Assembly (NCBI RefSeq): GCF_014779765.1
Contig: NZ_JACXZA010000005.1
Coordinates: 1 to 64,000 of the forward strand
Direction: 5' to 3'
Source: Paenibacillus terricola
GTDB taxonomy: Bacteria; Bacillota; Bacilli; Paenibacillales; Paenibacillaceae
Length of the DNA stretch: 64,000 nt
In this document: positions 34,858-44,007 of the stretch, one piece after another
Layout: each line of letters begins with the position of its first letter
How positions within the stretch are numbered: position 1 is the first letter of the stretch
The notes under the pieces: generated by a model
What the model was told of the DNA's origin: nothing
Databases searched by the model: none
The model's input: only the letters and a program-made list of their open reading frames with translations
Translations under genes and position numbers: made by a program

Positions 34858-36481
34858 ACTCCACGATCTCTCCTATTGTTCGGCTGAACAGCATGTCGAG
34901 ATCGAGTTGATAGCCTTTGCCGCCCAGCTGCCAAATAATTTCCATCGCCTTGATGGAATCCCCGCCTAGATCAAGAAACGTCTTGTCCAGCACGGCTTCG
35001 CCATTCAGCACGCGGTTGATCGTTGCAAGCACTTCTCCGCCTGATGTTTGCGCTGCTTGAATCGCTTTCGTATCGGTCTTACCATTGCTGTTCATCGGAA
35101 TTTGGTCCACCACCTTAACCGTTGGAATCATAAACTCAGGCAATCTGCTTCTCAGGTGAAGACGAAGCTCTTCGAGATCGATCTGGTCCGTTACGAACAG
35201 ATAGAGACGTTTCCCGTCATAATGAGCAAGGCAATCCTTCGTTAGTCCAAAAGCGCGGGCGCATCGTTCCACTTCGCCGAGCTCGATGCGGTAACCCGAG
35301 ATTTTGACCTGACGGTCCTTGCGCTCGATGTAGACGATGTCACCTTGCTCGTTCTCGAGCACAAGATCGCCGGTGCGGTAATACCTTCTGCCTTCTTGGA
35401 TCAGGAAGACACGCACATTCGCCGCTTCGTCGCCTATATAGCCTCGCATCAGGCCGGAGTCGGAGATGCACAGCTCGCCTTGTTCACCGCGCGGAGCCGC
35501 ATTCCCCTGCTCATCGACGATAAGATACCGTCCTTGATCGAATAGTCGTCCGATTGGAACCTCCGTCTCGTCACCTTTGACCTCATATTTCGTTGCGTAT
35601 ACCGTCGTCTCGGTCGGGCCATACACATTCCATACCTGGCAATAGCGTGCCGCCGTATGGAGATGCTGGATGGAGCAGCGCTCGCCGCCGGTCAGCACCA
35701 GCTTCACCTTGCCGAATTGCTCCGGCATCTCATCGACGAACAGATTGAACAGGCGCGTCGTCAAGAACACACTGTCCAACTGCTCGAACAACGACGGCAT
35801 CTCATCGAAATCCAGGCTCTCGTCCTTGCTGATCATGCGCAGCGTCATCCCGTTCAGCAGACCGCCGAATATCTCATAGATCGATGCATCGAACTCCAGT
35901 GGCGCGAGCTGTCCGATGACTTGGCCCGCGTAGAACGGCTTGTGGTCGACGATTTTCCAGATTGCGCGGTCCTCGATTGCAACAGCCTTCGGCTCGCCCG
36001 TCGAACCCGATGTGAAGATGATATAGAGCAGGCTGTCCTCACGGCGTTCAACAGGCAGACCGGTTGCGTCTGGTTGCGCCTTCGGCGAAGCTTCTGCGGC
36101 TTCCGCTTCAGCAATTGCAGCTGCGACCTCTTGGTGCAATGGCCATGCCACACCTGTCTCCTTCAGTCCGCGCAGCGTTGCAACGGCCCCAACCTTGGCA
36201 CGCATCAGCTGTTTGCGATGATCGGGGTAATCTTCGGGAATGACGCAATACGCGCCGCCTGCTCGAACGACGCCGAGTAAGAGGAGAATCGCCTCCAGTT
36301 TGCTGCTCGTCTCAATCGTCACGACGTTCTCCGTGCCGATCCCTTGGCGGTTCAGACCTGCCGCAACCTGCTGCGTGATGCTGTCCAGTTGTGCATAAGT
36401 CAACGAGACTTCGGTACTCACAATAGCTGCCTGGTCTGTATGGGTATGAAATACGTTTGATAATCTAGCCAATAAGTCCAC
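34841..36481 (-). CDS. NRPS adenylation-thiolation (A-T) protein
   Basis: This is a 546-residue protein. I place the start at GTG 36481: AAGGAGG is 9 bases upstream, and the longer reading would run through the condensation gene in another frame. Motifs: A3 IFTSGSTGEPKAV, A4 LEFDAS, A5 NVYGPTET, A7 YRTGDLV, A8 ERKDRQVKISGYRIE, A10 IPMNSNGKTD. The carrier site is LDLGGDSIKAM. The specificity line reads by eye D-A-Y-R-L-G-V-V-Y-K, which I do not recognise. It resembles the A-T protein at 19981-21582 in length and layout, but the two differ enough to load different substrates. Confidence 0.92.
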   Translation of the reverse strand: MDLLARLSNVFHTHTDQAAIVSTEVSLTYAQLDSITQQVAAGLNRQGIGTENVVTIETSSKLEAILLLLGVVRAGGAYCVIPEDYPDHRKQLMRAKVGAVATLRGLKETGVAWPLHQEVAAAIAEAEAAEASPKAQPDATGLPVERREDSLLYIIFTSGSTGEPKAVAIEDRAIWKIVDHKPFYAGQVIGQLAPLEFDASIYEIFGGLLNGMTLRMISKDESLDFDEMPSLFEQLDSVFLTTRLFNLFVDEMPEQFGKVKLVLTGGERCSIQHLHTAARYCQVWNVYGPTETTVYATKYEVKGDETEVPIGRLFDQGRYLIVDEQGNAAPRGEQGELCISDSGLMRGYIGDEAANVRVFLIQEGRRYYRTGDLVLENEQGDIVYIERKDRQVKISGYRIELGEVERCARAFGLTKDCLAHYDGKRLYLFVTDQIDLEELRLHLRSRLPEFMIPTVKVVDQIPMNSNGKTDTKAIQAAQTSGGEVLATINRVLNGEAVLDKTFLDLGGDSIKAMEIIWQLGGKGYQLDLDMLFSRTIGEIVEYADNR

Positions 36482-37655
36482 TAATCGATTCCTCCTTCGC
36501 GAAGCTGCCGAGAATGTCCTCGAGCCGCTCATAGATGATAGCCGCCTGCTCTTCCGTATGCTTGCTCCGGTTATATTCCACCTCGATATTCGCCTCTGTG
36601 CCATACGTGAATACACGGATATACAGATCGAACTTGCTGAGACGGTCGACGGGCAAATAACGGAATCTGGCAAACATATCTTCCTCGTACGAATACACGA
36701 TCGAGAAAGGCGTGCCCGCCGGTGCGATGACGCCCTTGCCCGACCAATCAAGCAGGTTGTCCTGGAACACCCTTCTTGCCTTCTGTTCCAACGTTTCCTC
36801 CGTCGCGATCAGCGCCGGCTTCATCCGGACGAAGCAGCCGATCGAGCCGAGATTCCGCAACCGTATGCGCCAGTTGCCGATCGTGCCATAGGCTTGTCCT
36901 TCGCAAACAGCGCTCAGCGCTTGCTCGACTGCTGCCTGATATACAGCATTCTTCGTTACTTTGTACTCAGTTGCCAATCGCCCAATACGTTCCAGCTGCT
37001 CTGCGGTCAACTGTCTGCGAAGCCGCCCTACGCCGGAATGACCGTCCCGCTTCTGTATCGGGAGCTGCAGAGGAATGTCTACGCTGGAAACAGCCTCCCG
37101 CTCTTGATCGCCTGCTCGCTGCAGTGCGTGGATCTGATCATAGATGCTCAGGGAACCAAGCTCTGCGGTAACATTAACGGACGGGTTTTCTATCGAAGGA
37201 ACAAGCTCCTGACCCATCAACCGATTAAACAAGGCGTTCTCGAAGCTGCGAATCCCTAGGCCATCGATGCAGATGTGATGGAACTCTGCGTACAGATAGC
37301 GCTGTCCCTGATGCTCGAGGAACAGAAACCGCCATGGATATCCTGCCGTCAGATCAATCGGCTTCAGCTCGTCTGCGATATATACCTCCAGGTCCATGCT
37401 GACGTGCCGCGTCGGAACGAGAAACTGCTCGCATCGAAGCGGCTCATGCCGCTGGTAGAACACCCTCCCTTCCGGTTCATATTCGTAGTGGACCTGAAGG
37501 GCTTCGCATTCACGAATCGTCGTATACAATGCTTCTTCAACAACGTCATAGGTATGGACGGTCTCCATCGCATACAGCAATGGCAGCCGGTAGACGGGGA
37601 GGCGATTGCATATGTACATATTGCGCTGTATCGCCGTCAGCTCGCTTCTTATCAT
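36465..37655 (-). CDS. Stand-alone condensation domain protein
   Basis: This 396-residue single condensation domain has the intact motif HHICIDG (H126, H127, D131). The family joins two carrier-bound acyl/aminoacyl groups by amide (sometimes ester) bond formation, and the second His is the usual base. There is no carrier or adenylation domain on the chain, so both partners are supplied in trans. The ATG overlaps the upstream stop as ATGA (37652-37655), and its own stop overlaps the next gene's start. Confidence 0.9.
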   Translation of the reverse strand: MIRSELTAIQRNMYICNRLPVYRLPLLYAMETVHTYDVVEEALYTTIRECEALQVHYEYEPEGRVFYQRHEPLRCEQFLVPTRHVSMDLEVYIADELKPIDLTAGYPWRFLFLEHQGQRYLYAEFHHICIDGLGIRSFENALFNRLMGQELVPSIENPSVNVTAELGSLSIYDQIHALQRAGDQEREAVSSVDIPLQLPIQKRDGHSGVGRLRRQLTAEQLERIGRLATEYKVTKNAVYQAAVEQALSAVCEGQAYGTIGNWRIRLRNLGSIGCFVRMKPALIATEETLEQKARRVFQDNLLDWSGKGVIAPAGTPFSIVYSYEEDMFARFRYLPVDRLSKFDLYIRVFTYGTEANIEVEYNRSKHTEEQAAIIYERLEDILGSFAKEESISGLIG

Positions 37656-40465
37656 CCGAATTCGCCTCCGACAAGGCGGCCCGAATGCGAGAGCGACTCG
37701 GTCAGCTCAAACAACAGATCCTCAATTTCATCCGTTCCGTAGATATCCTGATCGATGTAGAGGTTCAGCCGATAGAATCGGTCATCCGTTCCTGGCACTA
37801 GGTTGAAGAACAACTGAAACTTGGAATAAGCTTCGAATTCGGTCACTTGCTCAAAGATGGAAGGCTTCGTGTTGGTAGGCAGGCTAGCATTCGCAGTGTT
37901 GTGCGTAAGCCGCTGGTAGACGATGCGCGGGAAAGTCAGGCGTCCGTCTCCTTCTGCGAGGTCATAGATGGAGGAGGCTTGATGCTGTCTTGCGGTACGC
38001 AGGCTTTCAATCAGCGTACGGTTGTCGTTCCGATCGAACAACACCGGCAGCACACGAGCGAAGGAGCCAACGACCCGATTCGCATTCGGTACGACGCGCC
38101 CATGGTACACAGCACCGATGCTGCCGCGGGCCACGCCGTAGTAACGGCCGAGTGCATCCGTTATTGCATGGAGCAGTATACCGTCATGCACTTCTGCCGT
38201 CTCGCCAAGAGCATGCAGCAGCCATTCCCGCACTTCGTATCGACCCCTGCCGAGATCCGGCTTGCCTAGCGTTACATACTCCGCTTGGTGGCCGATTCGA
38301 TCAAGGAATGATCGCCACCCTAATGTCGCGTTTTTCACCGCAGCCGTATAAACTTGCTCCAGCCGACGGTACTGCGCATAACGCGGCTCTTCATTGTGGT
38401 AACATGCCGTGATCTGGCTGAGCAGCAATTCGATGCCCATATGATCGATCAGCAAGTGGTGAATGTTCACATACAAGAAAGCTGCTTCTTCACCCGGAAC
38501 CGAGACGAGTTTAATGTCCCACAGTCGCTGCTCGCCGCTGCGAACCGATAATCCGCCTTTCAACTGCTGCATTTGCTGCGAACTGCCGAGCACAAGCGTT
38601 TCAATCTTCAATCGTTCGAGAGGGACCACCGTTGCAACGGCTTCGCCGCCCGAGAAGACAACTGTCGTTCGGAACGCCTCATTGTGCGACAACGCTTCTT
38701 CGACCGACTGCTTCACACGATTCAAACGGCGTCCTGCCTCCCTCGACAGCCGATATGCATACTTGACGTCATACATGCTCGAGTCAAGATGACGGAAGCT
38801 ATCGATGAAGATCGCTTTCTGGAAGGTCGGAAGAATGTAGCTCGCGGACAGCGCGGTCTGAGCTTCTGTTGGTACGGTTATGCGCGGGCTTGTTGGTACC
38901 GTTACTGCTGTCGCCGCGAGCTCCCCGTGATCTGAATCCGAAGGGAACGCTGTCTCAGCGTCTATCCGCCCTTCTGCAATTACCGCCGCTGCGGCTTCTT
39001 GAGCCGCAGCTTCTACTGCCTGCTGTGCGGCAGCCTTCTCCGCTTGGAGCGAAGCCGCTTGGTCCCGAATCGAAGCCTTCAATTCGCCTATCGTATGAGA
39101 GGAATAAATTTCATGGTAAGAGAGCTGTACGCCGAAACGCTCATAGACATCTGTGATCAGGCCAGCAATTTCGAAGGAGGTCATCGACGAGTCGAGCACA
39201 TGATCTTCATCGCTGAATCGTTCGAACAACGCATCCAGCGAGCTGGCAGCGGGATGCTGCTTGGTTGGCTGCTCCATCTGCCATTGCTCTGCTGGTGTAG
39301 AAGCAGCCTCGCCGTTACCCATCACTGGGACAAGCGCTGTCAGATCGAATTGATCGAGTGACAGCAGCGCCTCTTCCAAGCGAGTACAGATCGCTTCCGC
39401 CAGCTTCCGATCATACCGGTATTCCAAACTGACGTAATCGTCATATTCGTTCAGTTGAATATGATTGTCGTACTTGTACAAATATTCGCCTAGGGTTAAC
39501 TCCGTGAACAAGCCTTCATGCGATGGCCCGCCGCTCATCCGAGTGTACGAGATGACCCAATCAAAACCGGCTGTGCCCACAGCCGCCATATAACCGTCAT
39601 ACGTCAGACCGGCCGATTGCTCTACCGCCGTGAACAGCTGTCGGAACAGCGTCTTCCCGTGCTCGGCATAACTCTTCTGTCCTTCCAGCTTCAACAGATA
39701 AGGCACGATATCGGTGAAATTGCCGATCACATCGCCTTGATGCCGCTGGTCGCGGCGAGAGACGACAACGCCGATCGCGTTCGTCTCTCGCTCCGACAAC
39801 AGCCCTGCCGCAAGAAGAATGACGCCGAACTTCGTCATGCGAAGCTTGCGGGCAAGCGAACCCAGCGATTGATACGCTTGCTCGCTCAACCGCTTGCCAC
39901 CGTAGACCGGCTCTGCGAGCTTAGCCGATTCCCGCCGAACAGCGGGAAAGGGTTCCAGCGCAGACTTCGCGGCACGTTCTGGCGCGTTCCAAGCTGATGG
40001 CCATGAAGCCTCCGTTTCGTCCACCGAACGTGATGCCGGATCTGCTGCGCTGCTCTCCAGCAGCGCCAGGAACGGCGCCAGCGAATCGCCGTCGAACACC
40101 AGATGATGAATAAGAAATTGAATAATCCGTTCCTGTTCATCGATATAGAACCGAGCAAGCCTCTCGCCTTCGAACAAGCCAAGCTTTCGTCCTTGCAGCG
40201 GCCCTTCGCTCCGATAGTTGATCGGACCGCTCTCCTTGGCGAGCATGTATCGGCCGTCATGCCGTACTAGCCGGCAGCCAAGCATCCCTGCAGCTTGCAT
40301 AGCCGCTTGCGCAGCGTCTGCCGCTTCAGATGTCGACAAGCGCTCATCATAGCGAAGCGTGAAGAAGATGTCATAATTCTTGCGATGCAATTCCGCATAG
40401 ACAATCTTCTCGTGCAGCGGCGCTATGGCATACAAGGTCTGTTCACAGACCGCACTTCCTGCCAT
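37652..40465 (-). CDS. NRPS condensation-thiolation-condensation (C-T-C) protein
   Basis: This 937-residue protein has a first C domain (about 1-385) with HHLVFDG (H120/H121/D125). A carrier-like domain (about 405-475) has its probable phosphopantetheine serine in VLDSSMTSF, a weakly conserved site. An alanine- and glutamine-rich linker (about 475-530) leads to a second C domain (about 550-937), where the motif is HHLLIDH: the glycine after the aspartate is histidine. The histidine pair and aspartate are kept, so it may be active or serve as a shaped docking or cyclisation domain. AAGGAGG lies 11 bases before ATG. It is the first biosynthetic gene after the exporter. Confidence 0.88.
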   Translation of the reverse strand: MAGSAVCEQTLYAIAPLHEKIVYAELHRKNYDIFFTLRYDERLSTSEAADAAQAAMQAAGMLGCRLVRHDGRYMLAKESGPINYRSEGPLQGRKLGLFEGERLARFYIDEQERIIQFLIHHLVFDGDSLAPFLALLESSAADPASRSVDETEASWPSAWNAPERAAKSALEPFPAVRRESAKLAEPVYGGKRLSEQAYQSLGSLARKLRMTKFGVILLAAGLLSERETNAIGVVVSRRDQRHQGDVIGNFTDIVPYLLKLEGQKSYAEHGKTLFRQLFTAVEQSAGLTYDGYMAAVGTAGFDWVISYTRMSGGPSHEGLFTELTLGEYLYKYDNHIQLNEYDDYVSLEYRYDRKLAEAICTRLEEALLSLDQFDLTALVPVMGNGEAASTPAEQWQMEQPTKQHPAASSLDALFERFSDEDHVLDSSMTSFEIAGLITDVYERFGVQLSYHEIYSSHTIGELKASIRDQAASLQAEKAAAQQAVEAAAQEAAAAVIAEGRIDAETAFPSDSDHGELAATAVTVPTSPRITVPTEAQTALSASYILPTFQKAIFIDSFRHLDSSMYDVKYAYRLSREAGRRLNRVKQSVEEALSHNEAFRTTVVFSGGEAVATVVPLERLKIETLVLGSSQQMQQLKGGLSVRSGEQRLWDIKLVSVPGEEAAFLYVNIHHLLIDHMGIELLLSQITACYHNEEPRYAQYRRLEQVYTAAVKNATLGWRSFLDRIGHQAEYVTLGKPDLGRGRYEVREWLLHALGETAEVHDGILLHAITDALGRYYGVARGSIGAVYHGRVVPNANRVVGSFARVLPVLFDRNDNRTLIESLRTARQHQASSIYDLAEGDGRLTFPRIVYQRLTHNTANASLPTNTKPSIFEQVTEFEAYSKFQLFFNLVPGTDDRFYRLNLYIDQDIYGTDEIEDLLFELTESLSHSGRLVGGEFG

Positions 40466-40518
40466 GATTAAATGTTCCTCCTTTCATCTAGTTCAAGCTA
40501 TCGCACGCACGCGGGGCA

Positions 40519-41625
40519 TTAAATGTTCTCGGTCCTCACACGGGACAACAGGGCGAACAGCACAGCCGCGCAGACCAGCAAGCTGATCATATGCGTCGTG
40601 ATGGAAGCTGCATTGCCCGAGAAGCCGCTGAACACTTCCTTGTTCAACTGTGTAATCCAGCCTGTCGGCAGCAGCTTCGCCAGCTTCTGCATCCCCTCCG
40701 GCATGATCGACGTATCCCAGAGCGTACCGCCGAGCATCGCCAGCGGCAGCGAGACGACGCTGATCAGCAAGCGGCCTGTCGACAACCGCGTCGTCCGGCT
40801 GACAAGCAGCAAGCCGATACCGGCGGCAATGACGTTCAGTAAACCGTAGGCTGCAACGAGCAGCAGCAGCTGACCGATGGACAGCGACAGATCAATCTGG
40901 AACACGGTACTCATGAGAAGAATCATAAGCAGGAACTGTGCAATGCCGATCGCCGCGAACACGCCAACCGTCTGCAGGTAATAATTCAACCGGCTGTACG
41001 TCGACAGCAGCACACGCTGCGTTGTCATGTGGATTTTGTCCCCGAGGAAGAGCATCGTGTTCGTCATCGTCAGGAACAACATGATGAAGACGATCATGTT
41101 GAACGCGCTTGTCAGAACGACAGCATTCGGATTGCCGATAATGCTCTGCTTCACTTGAATCGGAGCAGCAGATTGTTCCGCCTTGAGCAGATTCGCCTCG
41201 AACGCTGCCTCGTCTGCGGAGTTATGCGCCAGCGTCTTCATAACGGAGAAGATGCTGTTCAGCTTGATCTCCAGCGAGCTGGCATTGTAGCTGCCGCCTT
41301 CGGAATAGAAGGCCGCCGACAACGCATCCGGTTTCGCGAATACGTCCTTGGCGCTCGTCGTCAAGACGATGCCGACGTCCGCGTCATGATGGATCGCATC
41401 TTCCTCCATCTCCGCGTGCGTTACCGTCACATCCTGCTTCTCCAGCATCGCCGTCAAATAATTGTCCAGCGTTGGATCCTCTACATAAGTGGATACCGTT
41501 AATTTCGTTGCCGATTCATATTGGGCGACTACCGAGTAAGTGAAGAGCACTGGCAGTACGATGATGAGAATAAGCGTCAGCTTGCGTTTCAAAATCCGCC
41601 TAGCATACAGCTCGAATACGTGCAT
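40519..41625 (-). CDS. ABC-2 type permease subunit (second)
   Basis: This 368-residue membrane protein has one N-terminal helix (about 15-34), a large extracytoplasmic domain (about 35-165) and five C-terminal helices (about 170-365). That is the shape of the YhgE/YhaP-type ABC-2 permease. It starts one base after the previous stop. It should pair with the permease at 41627-42793 and the ATPase at 42797-43714 to export the product or protect the cell. Confidence 0.9.
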   Translation of the reverse strand: MHVFELYARRILKRKLTLILIIVLPVLFTYSVVAQYESATKLTVSTYVEDPTLDNYLTAMLEKQDVTVTHAEMEEDAIHHDADVGIVLTTSAKDVFAKPDALSAAFYSEGGSYNASSLEIKLNSIFSVMKTLAHNSADEAAFEANLLKAEQSAAPIQVKQSIIGNPNAVVLTSAFNMIVFIMLFLTMTNTMLFLGDKIHMTTQRVLLSTYSRLNYYLQTVGVFAAIGIAQFLLMILLMSTVFQIDLSLSIGQLLLLVAAYGLLNVIAAGIGLLLVSRTTRLSTGRLLISVVSLPLAMLGGTLWDTSIMPEGMQKLAKLLPTGWITQLNKEVFSGFSGNAASITTHMISLLVCAAVLFALLSRVRTENI

Positions 41626-41626
41626 C

Positions 41627-42793
41627 TTAGCGGACCCCCTTCCTCGTGAGCGAATAGACCGAAATCAAGATGAACCCGAGTGCAGCGACGAGTGACGAGT
41701 ACACCGGCGCCAGATTGATCACACCTTGTTGGATGTAATCGAACAGCGGTTGTTGATACAACTCGTTGATGCTCATATTCTTCAGACCGCCCAGGTCGAT
41801 CTTGATGAAGCCGCCGCCGATGAAAGTCATCACTGGAATGAGCAGCGTGACGACACTGTCGATTGCCTTCACGCGTCTAGCGATAACACCGAGAATAAGC
41901 CCCAGTGCATTGAAGAAGATCGAGCCTGCCACGATGATGAAGAATACGACCAGCATGTTGTCGCCATAGCTGACATCGAAGAACCACTGGGCACATAGCA
42001 CGATAATGATGCCCTGCACAATCGAGATTGCGCAGCCCGTCAGCAGTTGGCCAAGGATGAGCGATGTGCGCGACAACGGCGATACGAGATAACGGTCACC
42101 AAGCGCTTCGCTGTATTCCTCTTGGACAAAATTCATCGTATTCGCCAGACCGTATACGAGAATGAGCACGAGCATCGTTACGCCATAGTAGCTGAGTGCC
42201 GTAATGTTGCTAGAGTCGTCCTTGCCGTCCGTACTGCCATCCTTGCTCCCATTCGTTGTTAACAGGTTGCTGTAGACATGTGTGTACAGCTCTTTCTGAT
42301 TGCCTGCGCTAGAGACGTCCATTGCTAGATAGCCGTCTCCGAATGTGGATAACATCAGACCGGTTATATTCACCTTGTCGATATTGCTATCCTCGCCATA
42401 TACCGTGACATTGCTCTCCTTCTTGCTCTCGAAACCGCTCGTCAGATCGGACGGGATGTAGATGTACTGCTCTGCGTCGCCATCCTCGATCATTTGCTCT
42501 GCCTTCTTCGCATCGGTCTCGACCGTTACATCGAACAACGCCTTGTTGTCCTCGCTCGTCAGGAACGCCACGATATCTGCGCCGAGCTTGCCTTTGTCGT
42601 CATTAACGACGACGGTCTTCATCTGTGACAAACTTGCCGGAACGGCTGCTCCGCCCTCGTCATCCTTATCGAATACCGAGGAGAGCGCATTGCCCAAGAT
42701 CACGATGAGCAGCAGCGGCAGCAAAATGTAATTCACGATGATCGTCGGATTTTTCAACTTGCGTTTCATTGAGGTTGCGAATATGGTCCACAT
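41627..42793 (-). CDS. ABC-2 type permease subunit (first)
   Basis: This 388-residue protein has the same plan as its neighbour: an N-terminal helix (about 17-38), a long outside domain rich in D, K, G and S (about 40-200), then six hydrophobic segments and a short basic end. GAGGG lies before the ATG, 3 bp after the ATPase stop. It probably forms a heterodimer with the second permease. Confidence 0.9.
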   Translation of the reverse strand: MWTIFATSMKRKLKNPTIIVNYILLPLLLIVILGNALSSVFDKDDEGGAAVPASLSQMKTVVVNDDKGKLGADIVAFLTSEDNKALFDVTVETDAKKAEQMIEDGDAEQYIYIPSDLTSGFESKKESNVTVYGEDSNIDKVNITGLMLSTFGDGYLAMDVSSAGNQKELYTHVYSNLLTTNGSKDGSTDGKDDSSNITALSYYGVTMLVLILVYGLANTMNFVQEEYSEALGDRYLVSPLSRTSLILGQLLTGCAISIVQGIIIVLCAQWFFDVSYGDNMLVVFFIIVAGSIFFNALGLILGVIARRVKAIDSVVTLLIPVMTFIGGGFIKIDLGGLKNMSINELYQQPLFDYIQQGVINLAPVYSSLVAALGFILISVYSLTRKGVR

Positions 42794-42796
42794 GGG

Positions 42797-43714
42797 CTAA
42801 TCCCTCAAATTCTTCTTCGTTAATTTGAAAAACACTTGCTCCAGGTTCGGCGAGATGTACTGAAAGCTCTTAACTTCCTCTCCGAACGCATCCTTGATGA
42901 CCGTGATGGCACCAACGTCATTCTTCGGAATGCCGATCTCTACCATGTTGCCGTCCGTCGACAGCACATTGTACTGCTCTAGCTGCTTCGCATATGCCGT
43001 GCTCTTGCGCTGCAGCTCAAGCTTCAGAATCGCTTGGTCCGTATGCTGCTGGATAATGTCGTTCAGCGTGCCTTGGCACAGCAGCTGGCCGTTGTCGATG
43101 ATGCCGACATGGGAACAGATTTTCTCTACTTCTTCCATGTAGTGCGAGATATACACAACGGTCGTGCCGATCTGGTTCAGCTCGAGGATTGCATCGAGAA
43201 TCCGGTTGCGGGACTGCGGGTCAACACCGACCGTCGGCTCGTCGAGGATGATGACATCCGGATTGTGGACAATGCCGCATGCGATGTTCAGCCTGCGCTT
43301 CATGCCGCCGGAGAACTTCTTCGGCTTCTGGTTGCGCTCATCCCACAGACCGACGAACTCGAGTGCGAAGCGAACCTGCTTCTTCAATCGCTCGCCCTTC
43401 AGATCGTACAATTTGCCGAAAAACATAACGTTCTCATAAGCCGACAGATCGTACAGCAGCGCCAAGTCCTGCGGTACATAGCCGACGCGGCGGTTCGTGC
43501 TTGCGTTCATATGCTCATTGAACCATTGCAGCTTGCCGCCCTGCGGCTTATCCAAGCCGAGCATAACCTTCGTCAATGTCGATTTGCCGGCACCGTTAGG
43601 ACCGAGCAAACCATAGATTTGCTTATCTCCGATTGAGAGTGAGAGCCCCTTTAACACCGGTTTCTTTTTGTTATAGCTAAACTGAATGGCTTCCCCTGCA
43701 AATACTGTCCGCAT
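42797..43714 (-). CDS. ABC transporter ATP-binding protein (first gene of the operon)
   Basis: This 305-residue ATPase has Walker A GPNGAGKST (38-46), a Q-loop near 82, the signature FSGGM (134-138), Walker B VIILDEPTVGVDP (154-166) and the H-loop after YISHYMEE. It resembles the drug-export ATPases of the NatA/DrrA type and partners two ABC-2 permeases. GGGAGG lies 9 bases before ATG. As promoter-proximal gene it puts export or self-protection ahead of synthesis, a usual order for toxic metabolites. Confidence 0.93.
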   Translation of the reverse strand: MRTVFAGEAIQFSYNKKKPVLKGLSLSIGDKQIYGLLGPNGAGKSTLTKVMLGLDKPQGGKLQWFNEHMNASTNRRVGYVPQDLALLYDLSAYENVMFFGKLYDLKGERLKKQVRFALEFVGLWDERNQKPKKFSGGMKRRLNIACGIVHNPDVIILDEPTVGVDPQSRNRILDAILELNQIGTTVVYISHYMEEVEKICSHVGIIDNGQLLCQGTLNDIIQQHTDQAILKLELQRKSTAYAKQLEQYNVLSTDGNMVEIGIPKNDVGAITVIKDAFGEEVKSFQYISPNLEQVFFKLTKKNLRD

Positions 43715-43759
43715 TCATGCGTACCTCCCGTAAATGGTATTGAACTCTTTCGTAAACCC

Positions 43760-43788
43760 AGTGTAGCATCGGCGTCCTGCATCTATAC
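43760..43788 (-). promoter_or_regulatory. Activator-type promoter of the NRPS/PKS operon
   Basis: On the minus strand TACACT (43765-43760) is a fair -10. Seventeen bases upstream the expected -35 reads GTATAG (43788-43783), far from consensus. The gap to the ATPase start is about 45 bp. A poor -35 directly preceded by three LytTR-like repeats is the layout of promoters that need an AgrA/ComE-type activator. This is inference, not demonstrated. Confidence 0.5.
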
Positions 43789-43792
43789 GTGC

Positions 43793-43859
43793 ATGTCGTA
43801 ACATGCACTTATGATGTAATAACTGTATAGGCGGGCGGCAGATAGCATGTCGTAACTGC
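43793..43859 (-). promoter_or_regulatory. Three LytTR/AgrA-like binding repeats
   Basis: On the minus strand: GCAGTTACGACAT (43859-43847), ACAGTTATTACAT (43826-43814), CATGTTACGACAT (43805-43793). Start-to-start spacing is 33 and 21 bp. The consensus RCAGTTAYKACAT contains the GTTA core of the AgrA 9-mer, and 21 bp is the spacing known for AgrA/ComE repeat pairs. The last repeat ends four bases upstream of the -35 position. Whether the local AgrA binds here is not shown. Confidence 0.65.
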
Positions 43860-43962
43860 ATGAATAAGGGGGTTCTAAAGTCGGTAAGGGTGGCATAAGT
43901 GTGCGGCGATCGTACTTCATTAGACATGGTTTGAGACGTAGATGAGCGCCTGAGTCGGATGT

Positions 43963-44007
43963 AAAAAGGCTCCCTGCACCGCACGAATGGCGGGCTGGAA
44001 GCCTTTT
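43963..44007 (-). terminator. Terminator of the lipoprotein gene upstream of the operon
   Basis: AAAAAGGCT (43963 onward) pairs imperfectly with GCCTTTT (44001-44007), a long GC-rich hairpin that begins at the lipoprotein stop and ends in T on the minus strand. It insulates the biosynthetic promoter. Confidence 0.7.

Noticed and set aside
34841-36751. Longer N-terminus for the A-T protein
   Set aside because: The first 90 residues are arginine- and serine-rich and lie out of frame over the condensation gene. The GTG at 36481 has a good site.
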